This document shows positions 1 through 5,972 of a stretch of DNA of 8,731 bases, in pieces. Position numbers and translations under genes: made by a program. Below the pieces are notes generated by a model. It saw only the letters and a program-made list of their open reading frames with translations, was not told the DNA's origin and searched no databases. Every line of letters starts with the position of its first letter. Within the stretch, counting starts at the first letter, position 1. This DNA is from an uncultured Lachnobacterium sp. (lineage in GTDB: Bacteria; Bacillota; Clostridia; Lachnospirales; Lachnospiraceae): assembly GCA_900552085.1 (NCBI GenBank), contig URYB01000097.1, positions 1-8,731 of the forward strand. Reading direction: 5' to 3'.

Positions 1-432
1 CTTTTTGAAATACTGATACGCTTTCTGTCCACGCGGGCTGCGCAAAAGAGTATAAAAATATTTTGCTGCTTCTTTATTAATCTCAAGCAGCCGCGTCCGC
101 CTGTCGGCTTCCCGGCGCTGTGCACTCGTCATCTCCTGCTGGGGCAGTTCGATTCCTACCCGGTCCGCAAGAGACTGCATGGCTTCACCAAATGTAAAAT
201 TTTCGTACTGCATCAGAAATGTAAACACATTTCCGCCGGCGCCACAACCGAAACAGTAGTACATCTGTTTATTGGGTGAAACCGAAAAAGAGCCTGTCTT
301 TTCGTTATGAAATGGACAAAGTCCAAAATAGGTACTGCCCTTTTTCTTCAGACGCACATAACCGCCGATGACGTCAACGATGTCGTTGCGCGACCGCACT
401 TCTTCTATCAATTCATCTGAATAATATGGCAT
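1..432 (-). CDS. dnaG: DNA primase DnaG, N-terminal part (runs off left edge)
   Basis: Primase that makes RNA primers for the replication fork together with the replicative helicase. The visible 144 codons contain the CHC2-type zinc-binding domain: C39-P-F-H42 and C60-F-G-C63 supply the zinc ligands, followed by the typical GGN(V/I)FTF segment (about 66-72) and the start of the linker to the catalytic TOPRIM region, which lies outside the window. The ATG at 430-432 is preceded by a GAGGTG ribosome binding site. The gene lies 184 bp downstream of dgt on the same strand, the order common in Firmicutes, where rpoD usually follows dnaG; that part is not visible. No convincing separate promoter is seen in the gap, so co-transcription with dgt is likely. 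Identification is from the zinc motif and N-terminal sequence and is very secure. Confidence 0.97.
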   Translation of the reverse strand, partial: MPYYSDELIEEVRSRNDIVDVIGGYVRLKKKGSTYFGLCPFHNEKTGSFSVSPNKQMYYCFGCGAGGNVFTFLMQYENFTFGEAMQSLADRVGIELPQQEMTSAQRREADRRTRLLEINKEAAKYFYTLLRSPRGQKAYQYFKK

Positions 433-459
433 TATTTCACCTCTGTAGTTTCTTTAGGT

Positions 460-589
460 GCACATCCCATATAAAAATCGCTTCACGATATGATGTGCGA
501 AAGGAGCACATCCCATATAAAAATTGCTTCACGATATGATGTGCGAAAGGAGCACATCCCATGCAAAATCGCTTCGCGATGGGATGTGC
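460..589. repeat. Three tandem 46-bp palindromic repeat units between dgt and dnaG
   Basis: Units lie at 460-498, 506-544 and 552-589, each bounded by GCACATC and GATGTGC and separated by the 7-nt linker GAAAGGA, so the period is exactly 46 bp. Units 1 and 2 differ by one base. Unit 3 diverges inside but has a perfect 11-bp outer stem (GCACATCCCAT / ATGGGATGTGC) and an inner CGC-GAA-GCG mini-hairpin when read on the minus strand. The junctions can also fold: GATGTGC, the 7-nt linker, then GCACATC. Each unit end can therefore pair with its own partner or its neighbour's. No T-tract follows, so these are not ordinary terminators. They lie in the probable dgt-dnaG mRNA leader and resemble REP/MITE-like intergenic elements; the family is not identified. 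Confidence 0.9.
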
Positions 590-593
590 GTAG

Positions 594-618
594 GAAACGC
601 ATCCTTCGGATGCGTTTC
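594..618. repeat. Perfect hairpin overlapping the dgt stop codon
   Basis: GAAACGCATCC and GGATGCGTTTC form an 11-bp perfect stem around a 3-nt loop. The element shares two bases with the dgt TGA stop (617-619). There is no U-run on the minus strand after it, so it is not a standard intrinsic terminator. It may be an mRNA-stabilising or processing hairpin, or a diverged relative of the adjacent palindromic repeats, which also carry a GAA mini-loop. Confidence 0.75.
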
Positions 619-1630
619 AGTATCCATCAACCTGCCAGGCCTGGGGCATGAAGTATTCTTTGAATTTGGTGATGGCATACTGGTCGGTCATTCCGGATAT
701 GTAATCACATACGACACGGCCCTTATCTTCGCCCTCACCGAGCATATTTAAAAGCTTGCCCGGCAGCAACTCGATATGATCCATATAATAATGGTACATC
801 TGCTCGAGCATCACTTTAGCCTTAACTTCCTCGCTTTTTGCAACTGGATTCTTATATACATGTTCAAACATAAAAAGCCGCAGATCCCGCAAAGCCTCTG
901 CGGTCTCATCAGACATGATAATATCAGCTTTTCCCATACTATGGGTAATAATATCATGAATCAAGTGATTCAGCCTTTTCTTTGAATCAAATCCCAGTGT
1001 CTTTCGAAGTTCGAGTGGAATATCCTCTTCATTTAAAATCTGCGCACGGATTGCATCATCAATATCGGAATTGACGTATGCGATCTTGTCCGACAGACGA
1101 ACAATTTTTCCTTCGAGTGTATGCGGAATCGTCTTCGTCTGATGGTTTAAAATTCCGTCTCTTACCTCCCAGGTAAGATTCAGCCCGGCACCATCCTTTT
1201 CGAGTTTCTCCACAATGCGCACACTCTGCTCATTATGCTTGAATCCACCTTCATAAATCTTATTTAAAATATATTCTCCCGCATGACCAAATGGTGTATG
1301 TCCCAAATCATGTCCAAGAGCAATTGCCTCAACAAGATCCTCGTTCATCCGTAATGCCTTGGCAATTGTACGTGCATTCTGCGACACCTCAAGCGTGTGG
1401 GACATACGTGTCCGGTAATGATCCCCCATCGGTGTCAGAAATACCTGCGTTTTATTTTTTAAGCGACGGAAAGATTTACTATGTAAAATACGATCTCTGT
1501 CTCTTTGAAACACCGGACGGATATCACATTGCGGCTCGTCACGGTCTCTGCCTTTTGTATTAATACTAAGGCAGGCATAAGGACTGAGATTTTCTTTTTC
1601 CATCTGCTCAATCTGTTCTCGTATCGTCAT
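617..1630 (-). CDS. dgt: Deoxyguanosinetriphosphate triphosphohydrolase-like HD protein
   Basis: HD-superfamily dNTP triphosphohydrolase of the dGTPase type, expected to remove the whole triphosphate from a deoxynucleoside triphosphate in the cytoplasm and so help control dNTP pools. The 337-aa length fits the short Firmicutes form. The metal-binding H...HD...D set is visible: H78 in RMSHTLEV, H107-D108 in LGHDLGHTPFGH, and D181 in RLSDKIAYVNSDIDDA. The N-terminal RDRDRILHSKSFRRLKNKTQVF segment (about 43-64) is also characteristic of the family. The ATG at 1628-1630 has an AAAGGCG binding site 5-11 nt upstream. The gene precedes dnaG on the same strand. It has its own roughly 100-bp upstream gap, where I see an A/T-rich inverted repeat (CTTTTTCGAAAAAG, 1693-1706) but no strong promoter. 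Substrate specificity cannot be read from sequence. Confidence 0.95.
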   Translation of the reverse strand: MTIREQIEQMEKENLSPYACLSINTKGRDRDEPQCDIRPVFQRDRDRILHSKSFRRLKNKTQVFLTPMGDHYRTRMSHTLEVSQNARTIAKALRMNEDLVEAIALGHDLGHTPFGHAGEYILNKIYEGGFKHNEQSVRIVEKLEKDGAGLNLTWEVRDGILNHQTKTIPHTLEGKIVRLSDKIAYVNSDIDDAIRAQILNEEDIPLELRKTLGFDSKKRLNHLIHDIITHSMGKADIIMSDETAEALRDLRLFMFEHVYKNPVAKSEEVKAKVMLEQMYHYYMDHIELLPGKLLNMLGEGEDKGRVVCDYISGMTDQYAITKFKEYFMPQAWQVDGY

Positions 1631-1731
1631 AATTACGCCTTTCTATTGCCTACATTGTTAATATTCGACACAAAAGAAAGATTTCCTTTTTTCTTTTTCG
1701 AAAAAGTGAAAGAAAAATATAGTGATCTGCT

Positions 1732-3237
1732 TTAATATCCGCCCAGTATATCGAGCAGTTCCTGCAGACTGATTCCCGTGATACGGTTCTCATAACTTCC
1801 AAAATAAAACTTATTGTCTTTGACAAGGATGCAGCCTACCCAGTCACCCGGAATCGTATCATCCATCATAACGGTATCCATATCCGAATATCCGCGAATG
1901 GTAAAATACGCATCATAATCTTCAAAGTCTTCTGCATGATAGTTTACTTGTGGAAACTGCATGGTCAGCCCCTTGATAAAATCTGCATTGCATGCGGTAT
2001 ATCCCGTTGGCTCATGGGAATAGGTGGATTCCGATACCCACTCTTCATCCCAAAGCAAAAATACATCATCCTTTTCCCATGCATCCTTCTGTTCCAGCTC
2101 CGTCACAGGTGCATAGACACCGCTTTTAGCCCCTTCCATCTGCACACGGTTGGTCCTCTTCGTATCATCCGTGTACAGCAGATTTGCTACCGCAAGCTGG
2201 TAAAACCGGCTGTTGCAATTTTCTTTTTCCCCTGCAAGATATCCCTTTGCCGTACCTGTCTCATCCAAGTTCAGTTGTTCATTGACCGGAATATACACCT
2301 GGTCTTCATAAAGCATCGGGCCAAGTACTTCATCCCCGGTCAGAAATTCTGCAACTTTCACATAGCCCCCTGCCGTATCCTCCGGCATAAAGAAAACAAT
2401 TCCGGTCACAACACAGACTGCTGTAATTCCACAAAGAATCACGACCACATTGTGTACAATGCCTTTTCCTTTATAAATTGGTTTCTGACGCTGTGCCATC
2501 TGAATAGCCGCAGCATCAGTCCGCCCTTTCTTCGGTCCGTAACAACGGACTGCGTAGCCATAGGAAGCGGCGCACACCAGCAATGCAAACAGTACAATTC
2601 CAAGAATCCACGCAGCCTCCTGCCCAGCTTTCATTTTGTTGCACAGAAGCAGACTATCAATCACACAACTGCTTTTTGTTTTCGTAAAGTAATATCCAAT
2701 CTGTTCAATCACAAGGCAAACCAATGAAAATATCGCACCATCAACCAGAACATACAGCACCCAGTGCTCTGTTTTTGCAATCACGGTAAGCGGAAAAAGC
2801 GACACAATAAAAGCAAACATCAGCACGCCCACAAACAGATATGCCCATTTTTCAAACATGGATACCGCGATCAGATTTCGAAAATATTCCAATGCGCTGG
2901 CTCCACTGATATTTCCCCATCCGGTCACACGCGAAAATAAAAACACAAGGCGCAAAAGCAACCATAGTAATAAATATCCCACACAATAATTGCGCATCCA
3001 ATACACAATTTCCCTGCGGCTCGTCATCGCCATCTGATGTGTCAGGCGGTTTCCCTCCCCCATAACATTGCGCAACTGATAAAAAACAATCCCAAACGAG
3101 AGAAATACCGGAAATCCACCAACACCTCCGATAAAACCATTTACAAAAGTCATTACAAGGAAAGATAACAGGATTGATAGAAACAGACGGGATGGTTTGC
3201 TCTGTACATTTCCGGACAATTTATAAAAAAGCTTCAT
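1732..3237 (-). CDS. ABC transporter permease-like membrane protein with large extracytoplasmic C-terminal domain
   Basis: A 501-aa membrane protein with about seven hydrophobic helices (roughly 18-36, 40-56, 85-102, 129-153, 158-183, 208-230, 261-284), followed by a hydrophilic acidic domain of about 217 residues (285-501). With a cytoplasmic N-terminus and seven crossings, that domain would lie outside the cell. It ends without an anchor and is rich in Asp, Glu, Tyr and Thr. The first six helices fit an ABC-2/YtrC-like permease; the seventh plus outer domain is an addition I do not recognise. The ATG overlaps the stop of the upstream ATPase gene (ATGA at 3234-3237), which implies translational coupling, and AAAGGGAAGAG precedes it. 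Together they would form an exporter, or a sensing transporter for an antimicrobial or lipid compound; the substrate is unknown. No clear terminator follows before dgt. Confidence 0.75.
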   Translation of the reverse strand: MKLFYKLSGNVQSKPSRLFLSILLSFLVMTFVNGFIGGVGGFPVFLSFGIVFYQLRNVMGEGNRLTHQMAMTSRREIVYWMRNYCVGYLLLWLLLRLVFLFSRVTGWGNISGASALEYFRNLIAVSMFEKWAYLFVGVLMFAFIVSLFPLTVIAKTEHWVLYVLVDGAIFSLVCLVIEQIGYYFTKTKSSCVIDSLLLCNKMKAGQEAAWILGIVLFALLVCAASYGYAVRCYGPKKGRTDAAAIQMAQRQKPIYKGKGIVHNVVVILCGITAVCVVTGIVFFMPEDTAGGYVKVAEFLTGDEVLGPMLYEDQVYIPVNEQLNLDETGTAKGYLAGEKENCNSRFYQLAVANLLYTDDTKRTNRVQMEGAKSGVYAPVTELEQKDAWEKDDVFLLWDEEWVSESTYSHEPTGYTACNADFIKGLTMQFPQVNYHAEDFEDYDAYFTIRGYSDMDTVMMDDTIPGDWVGCILVKDNKFYFGSYENRITGISLQELLDILGGY

Positions 3238-3863
3238 ATCTCTTCCCTTTCTTTGACATCCAGATTCCAGATTCTATCCGCCAAAAGAAGTTCTTCCTCA
3301 TGATGTGAACTGAACAGAATTGTAAGTTCCTGCTTACTCCGGTATTTTTCAACCATTTCCCACATCATCTGGCGCGTCTTTGTATCCACGCCACTGGTAA
3401 CATCATCCATAACCAGCAGCTCCGGCTTCCGGCTCAGCGCCAAAGCAAGCATCAGTTTCCGGCACTTCTCTACCGAATACAGCTTCACTCGCTGGTTCAT
3501 TTCAAGTTCCAACCGATTCATATAAGAAGTAAATGCCTCCCTGTCAAACCATGGTTCAAACTTCTTCCATTCCCGCACAAGACGCTCCGGCGATAATTCC
3601 ATATTAAAGTTCGGTGCATCATAAATAACGGACATCCGTTTGCGGATTTTTAATTCATCCTCGTACATTTCTTTTCCATAATACAGAATGCGCCCGGCTT
3701 CCGGTCGAAGCGCACCTCCGATTGCACGAAACAACGTAGACTTTCCACTTCCACTCTTTCCTGTGATCACATGAATCTGCCCCACTTCAAGTTCCATGTT
3801 AAAATCTCGCAGCAAAAAGCCACTATGTTTAAGATATAATTTTTCTATTTTTAATGCCTGCAT
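3234..3863 (-). CDS. ABC transporter ATP-binding protein with divergent motifs
   Basis: Cytoplasmic ATPase subunit of 209 aa, short for the family but carrying all core landmarks. The Walker A motif is GKSGSGKST (35-43), Walker B is LLVMDD (149-154), the D-loop is SGVD (157-160) and the H-switch is H187 in LFSSHHEEE. Three positions are unusual: the catalytic Glu after Walker B is Asp154, the LSGGQ signature is reduced to YSVEK (129-133), and the usual Q-loop Gln is not evident near 80-84. The overall layout, with a short segment around WFDREAF before the signature, resembles YtrB-type ATPases, but no GntR-family regulator is adjacent. The ATG at 3861-3863 has an AGAAGGTGAT binding site. It is first in a two-gene operon with the overlapping permease. 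It is likely functional but perhaps a slow hydrolase (inference). Confidence 0.9.
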   Translation of the reverse strand: MQALKIEKLYLKHSGFLLRDFNMELEVGQIHVITGKSGSGKSTLFRAIGGALRPEAGRILYYGKEMYEDELKIRKRMSVIYDAPNFNMELSPERLVREWKKFEPWFDREAFTSYMNRLELEMNQRVKLYSVEKCRKLMLALALSRKPELLVMDDVTSGVDTKTRQMMWEMVEKYRSKQELTILFSSHHEEELLLADRIWNLDVKEREEI

Positions 3864-3914
3864 GCTTCATCACCTTCTCTGATAAAGTAACTGCTTATAA
3901 CCTGCCACTCACAT

Positions 3915-3942
3915 GTTATAATTCACTATCAATAGGTTTCAG
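3915..3942 (-). promoter_or_regulatory. Candidate promoter of the ABC operon (weak match)
   Basis: On the minus strand CTGAAA (3937-3942), a 16-nt spacer and TATAAC (3915-3920) fit a sigma-A promoter moderately. The spacer contains the small inverted repeat CTATTGATAG. A promoter is needed in this short gap, because the tRNA-Leu terminator ends at about 3944 and the ATPase gene starts at 3863. The exact boxes are uncertain. Confidence 0.35.
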
Positions 3943-3943
3943 A

Positions 3944-3979
3944 TAAAAAAATAAGGAAACCTCTCAGCAAGGTTTCCTT
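3944..3979 (-). terminator. Intrinsic terminator of tRNA-Leu(AAG)
   Basis: Minus-strand stem AAGGAAACCT / AGGTTTCCTT (10 bp, 3953-3979) with a 7-nt loop is followed by TTATTTTTTT. It lies 9 bases past the tRNA 3' end and isolates the tRNA from the downstream ABC operon. Confidence 0.93.
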
Positions 3980-3987
3980 TTCTTAAA

Positions 3988-4072
3988 TGCGGAAGATGGG
4001 ACTTGAACCCACACGATCGCAATGATCACAAGATCCTTAGTCTTGCTCGTCTGCCAGTTCCGACACTTCCGC
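3988..4072 (-). tRNA. tRNA-Leu, anticodon AAG
   Basis: An 85-nt class II tRNA. The acceptor arm is GCGGAAG / CTTCCGC with discriminator A, and the D-stem is TCG/CGA around a loop with GGCAGA. The anticodon stem is CAAGA/TCTTG with 7-nt loop CTAAGGA, which gives anticodon AAG (4036-4038) for CUU codons. The long variable arm pairs GATC with GATC, and the T-arm is GTGGG-TTCAAGT-CCCAT. CCA is not encoded. Wobble A34 is notable, since A34 is rare in bacterial tRNAs outside tRNA-Arg(ACG). A strong promoter (4094-4122) and a terminator (3944-3979) make it a single-gene unit. Confidence 0.97.
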
Positions 4073-4093
4073 ATGTCTGTCAGCGACTTAGTT

Positions 4094-4122
4094 ATAGTAC
4101 CAAACAAACACATATATGTCAA
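4094..4122 (-). promoter_or_regulatory. Promoter of tRNA-Leu(AAG)
   Basis: On the minus strand, a perfect TTGACA -35 box (4117-4122), a 17-nt spacer and a TACTAT -10 box (4094-4099). It is placed about 15-20 bp before the mature tRNA 5' end, with A/T-rich DNA upstream that could act as an UP element. Confidence 0.93.
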
Positions 4123-4179
4123 CACCTTTTTTAAAATTTTTTTATTTTTTTTGATTTTTTTGAAAAATATATTTTTCTA
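4123..4179. promoter_or_regulatory. A+T-rich tract shared by the two divergent tRNA promoters
   Basis: These 57 bp between the two -35 boxes consist almost entirely of T-runs and A-runs. Sequence of this kind immediately upstream of -35 boxes fits UP elements bound by the RNA polymerase alpha subunit, here potentially serving both promoters. It is also likely to be intrinsically curved. The role is inferred from position and composition. Confidence 0.6.
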
Positions 4180-4208
4180 TTGACATTTCAAACAAAATTG
4201 GATAGAAT
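4180..4208 (+). promoter_or_regulatory. Promoter of tRNA-Leu(CAG)
   Basis: A perfect TTGACA -35 box (4180-4185), 17-nt spacer and TAGAAT -10 box (4203-4208), 11 bp before the tRNA 5' end. It mirrors the minus-strand tRNA promoter. Confidence 0.95.
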
Positions 4209-4219
4209 ATTGTTTGTTC

Positions 4220-4303
4220 GCAGGAGTGGCGGAATTGGCAGACGCGCAGGCTTCAGGTGCCTGTGGTAGCAATATCGTGTGGGTTCAAGTCCCATCTCCT
4301 GCA
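4220..4303 (+). tRNA. tRNA-Leu, anticodon CAG
   Basis: An 84-nt class II tRNA reading CUG. The acceptor arm is GCAGGAG / CTCCTGC with discriminator A, and the D-stem is GCG/CGC. The anticodon stem is CAGGC/GCCTG with loop TTCAGGT, which gives anticodon CAG (4254-4256). A long variable arm and the T-arm GTGGG-TTCAAGT-CCCAT follow. The T-arm is identical to that of the divergent tRNA-Leu(AAG), and the two probably share ancestry. CCA is not encoded. Confidence 0.97.
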
Positions 4304-4305
4304 TT

Positions 4306-4340
4306 AAAAAAGATTCATCCTAACGGATGAATCTTTTTTT
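4306..4340. terminator. Bidirectional intrinsic terminator between tRNA-Leu(CAG) and the ligase-like gene
   Basis: AGATTCATCC / GGATGAATCT (10 bp) with loop TAAC is flanked by A6 on the left and T7 on the right, extending the stem. On plus it ends the tRNA transcript 3 nt past the gene. On minus it carries a U-run too and lies 50 nt beyond the stop of the convergent Wzy_C-type gene, so it can serve both. Confidence 0.93.
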
Positions 4341-4390
4341 GTTCTAGAGTCGAAATGCCCTTTGCTCTCAATTCAAGGTCTTCTCTTTGC

Positions 4391-5914
4391 TCAAGTCGGC
4401 TCTGCACCGGTCGTTGCCAATCCATAAGCAATCCACATGAACACATAGGGTTCTATATATGGATGAAAACAAGTAACCAATGATTGCGTAAAATATGCTA
4501 CAATCAGCATAATAAAAGCCAACTTTGTTCGATCTTTCTTTGCAGCAGCAATAAACTGACGAACGGCACATTCAAAAATTCCCAGATAACATACCGTTCC
4601 GACAACCCCAAAATTTATCAGCGATTGCAGAAATGTATTATGGGGATCAATATTTTTTGTAGACCGTCGAATTGCATCCAATGTCTCCGCAGACAAATAT
4701 TTTTGCGAAGCTGAATAATATCCACCCGGTCCTACCCCAATTACTTTTTGAAGGAAAGGCATATTCTTAAATGTTTCACATGCCGATTGCCATAATTCCC
4801 CTCTTTTATTTCCCCACTTTGCTGAAAATATAATATATCCTGCAATTTTCTGATATTTTCTTTCAAGGATTGCTTTAACTCCTGATAGATTTGCCAATAC
4901 AACAAAGAACAAAAAGAAAATTGAGCATCCCGCAATACCAAGGCGTACCAACCTGTAAAGCTTTTTCAAATTTTTATTTTGATCAATACAATGATCCATT
5001 GCTTTCCATAATAGAATAACGATAAAAAGAATACTTGTACACAACCCTGCATTCATATGAACTTTCGCAAATCCATATATAATTCTGCAGTTATCCTTTC
5101 CGACAAACAAAATCGTACCTTTCGCAAAAAGCCCGGCAATTGCAAATACTCCGGCATGCGATAAATAGTGTTTCCATTCTTCCTCTTTCTTTAAAAGAAA
5201 TGGAAGAACAAAAAAAGTTATACCCATCACAAAATATCCTGTATCACTGCTACATGAAATCAATGCAACATATCCCAAGAAAACAGTTGCATAGAAAAAA
5301 AGCATATTTTTCCGCCTTTTCTTTTCAATTAAACAGGAACGCGTTATGATATAGGCAAGTGATATTCCCAGATATGCCGCAAAAAAATCTATATTTCCCA
5401 TGGTGCTTATATGAACAGACTCCCGCACATCAATCGTGCTGGCATGAAAGACATTCCATCCCAACATATTTAAGTACGCGATCAAAGAAGTTATTCCTAC
5501 TGGGAGACAAAAAACTTTTTCAATGCTATCCGAGTAATCTGAAAGATGTAACATAAGCAAGAAAACAGCAATGACACAGCACCACATGATCAGACCAAAA
5601 TAGCGTCCCTCCGTTCCAATCAGTTCTTCTCTTTGGCATCCGGTTATAATATATGCCAACACGGAATCTGCCATAAAAGCACAAGAAAGAAAAACAAGTG
5701 GCTTTTTGATCAGATCTTCTTCTTCTCTTATTTCTTCTCTATATAAAGGAATTGCAATGCACAACCCCAGAACCACCGTGATAAAATAACTTCCTGCAAA
5801 CAATGAGAAAAAAGAGATTTTTGCCTCTAAAAGATGGGCATATCCTGTATGATCCATCCATAACGGAAACAATATAATATACGACATTAAAAATGCATTG
5901 CTTATTTTTTTCAT
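4391..5914 (-). CDS. Polytopic membrane protein of the O-antigen ligase / Wzy_C family
   Basis: A 507-aa protein with about 12 hydrophobic helices spread from residue 8 to 500 and one long hydrophilic loop (about 350-425) near the C-terminus. That loop carries the hallmark of the O-antigen ligase/polymerase/O-oligosaccharyltransferase superfamily: WGNKRGELWQ (367-376), GVGPG (393-397) and DPHNTFLQ (423-430, with H425), followed by a helix. The segment TMGNIDFFAAYL (171-182) is also typical. Members transfer lipid-linked glycans at the outer face of the cytoplasmic membrane. In a Gram-positive host the acceptor would be another glycan, a wall polymer or a protein rather than lipid A. The ATG has an AAAGGAT binding site. 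It lies 58 bp downstream of the secreted repeat-protein gene on the same strand, with a terminator-like hairpin between. No other glycan synthesis genes are visible. Specific substrate unknown. Confidence 0.82.
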   Translation of the reverse strand: MKKISNAFLMSYIILFPLWMDHTGYAHLLEAKISFFSLFAGSYFITVVLGLCIAIPLYREEIREEEDLIKKPLVFLSCAFMADSVLAYIITGCQREELIGTEGRYFGLIMWCCVIAVFLLMLHLSDYSDSIEKVFCLPVGITSLIAYLNMLGWNVFHASTIDVRESVHISTMGNIDFFAAYLGISLAYIITRSCLIEKKRRKNMLFFYATVFLGYVALISCSSDTGYFVMGITFFVLPFLLKKEEEWKHYLSHAGVFAIAGLFAKGTILFVGKDNCRIIYGFAKVHMNAGLCTSILFIVILLWKAMDHCIDQNKNLKKLYRLVRLGIAGCSIFFLFFVVLANLSGVKAILERKYQKIAGYIIFSAKWGNKRGELWQSACETFKNMPFLQKVIGVGPGGYYSASQKYLSAETLDAIRRSTKNIDPHNTFLQSLINFGVVGTVCYLGIFECAVRQFIAAAKKDRTKLAFIMLIVAYFTQSLVTCFHPYIEPYVFMWIAYGLATTGAEPT

Positions 5915-5934
5915 CTGATTTTATCCTTTTTGTA

Positions 5935-5966
5935 TTAAAAAAGGGAGCTGTAACAGGCTCCCTTTT
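5935..5966 (-). terminator. Intrinsic terminator after the secreted-protein gene, just upstream of the ligase-like gene
   Basis: On the minus strand AAAAGGGAGC / GCTCCCTTTT flank an 8-nt loop and are followed by a U-run of at least six. It lies 6 bp after the secreted-protein stop and only 20 bp before the ligase-like ATG. Little room remains for a promoter between them, so expression of the downstream gene probably relies on partial readthrough or a promoter inside the upstream gene. Confidence 0.88.
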
Positions 5967-5972
5967 CACGAA

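Noticed and set aside
460..589. CRISPR array
   Set aside because: Three palindromic units joined by an identical 7-nt linker have no variable spacers, and no cas gene is near.
1693..1706. CTTTTTCGAAAAAG as terminator of the ABC operon
   Set aside because: It is a loopless A/T palindrome with no stable hairpin or clean U-run after it.
1936..2727. 263-codon plus-strand reading frame
   Set aside because: It lies wholly antisense to the permease gene, has unusual composition and no binding site; it is a shadow frame.
3988..4303. Integration site of a mobile element at the tRNA-Leu genes
   Set aside because: No integrase and no repeated tRNA 3' segment was seen elsewhere in the window; the shared T-arm is explained by the two tRNAs being related.
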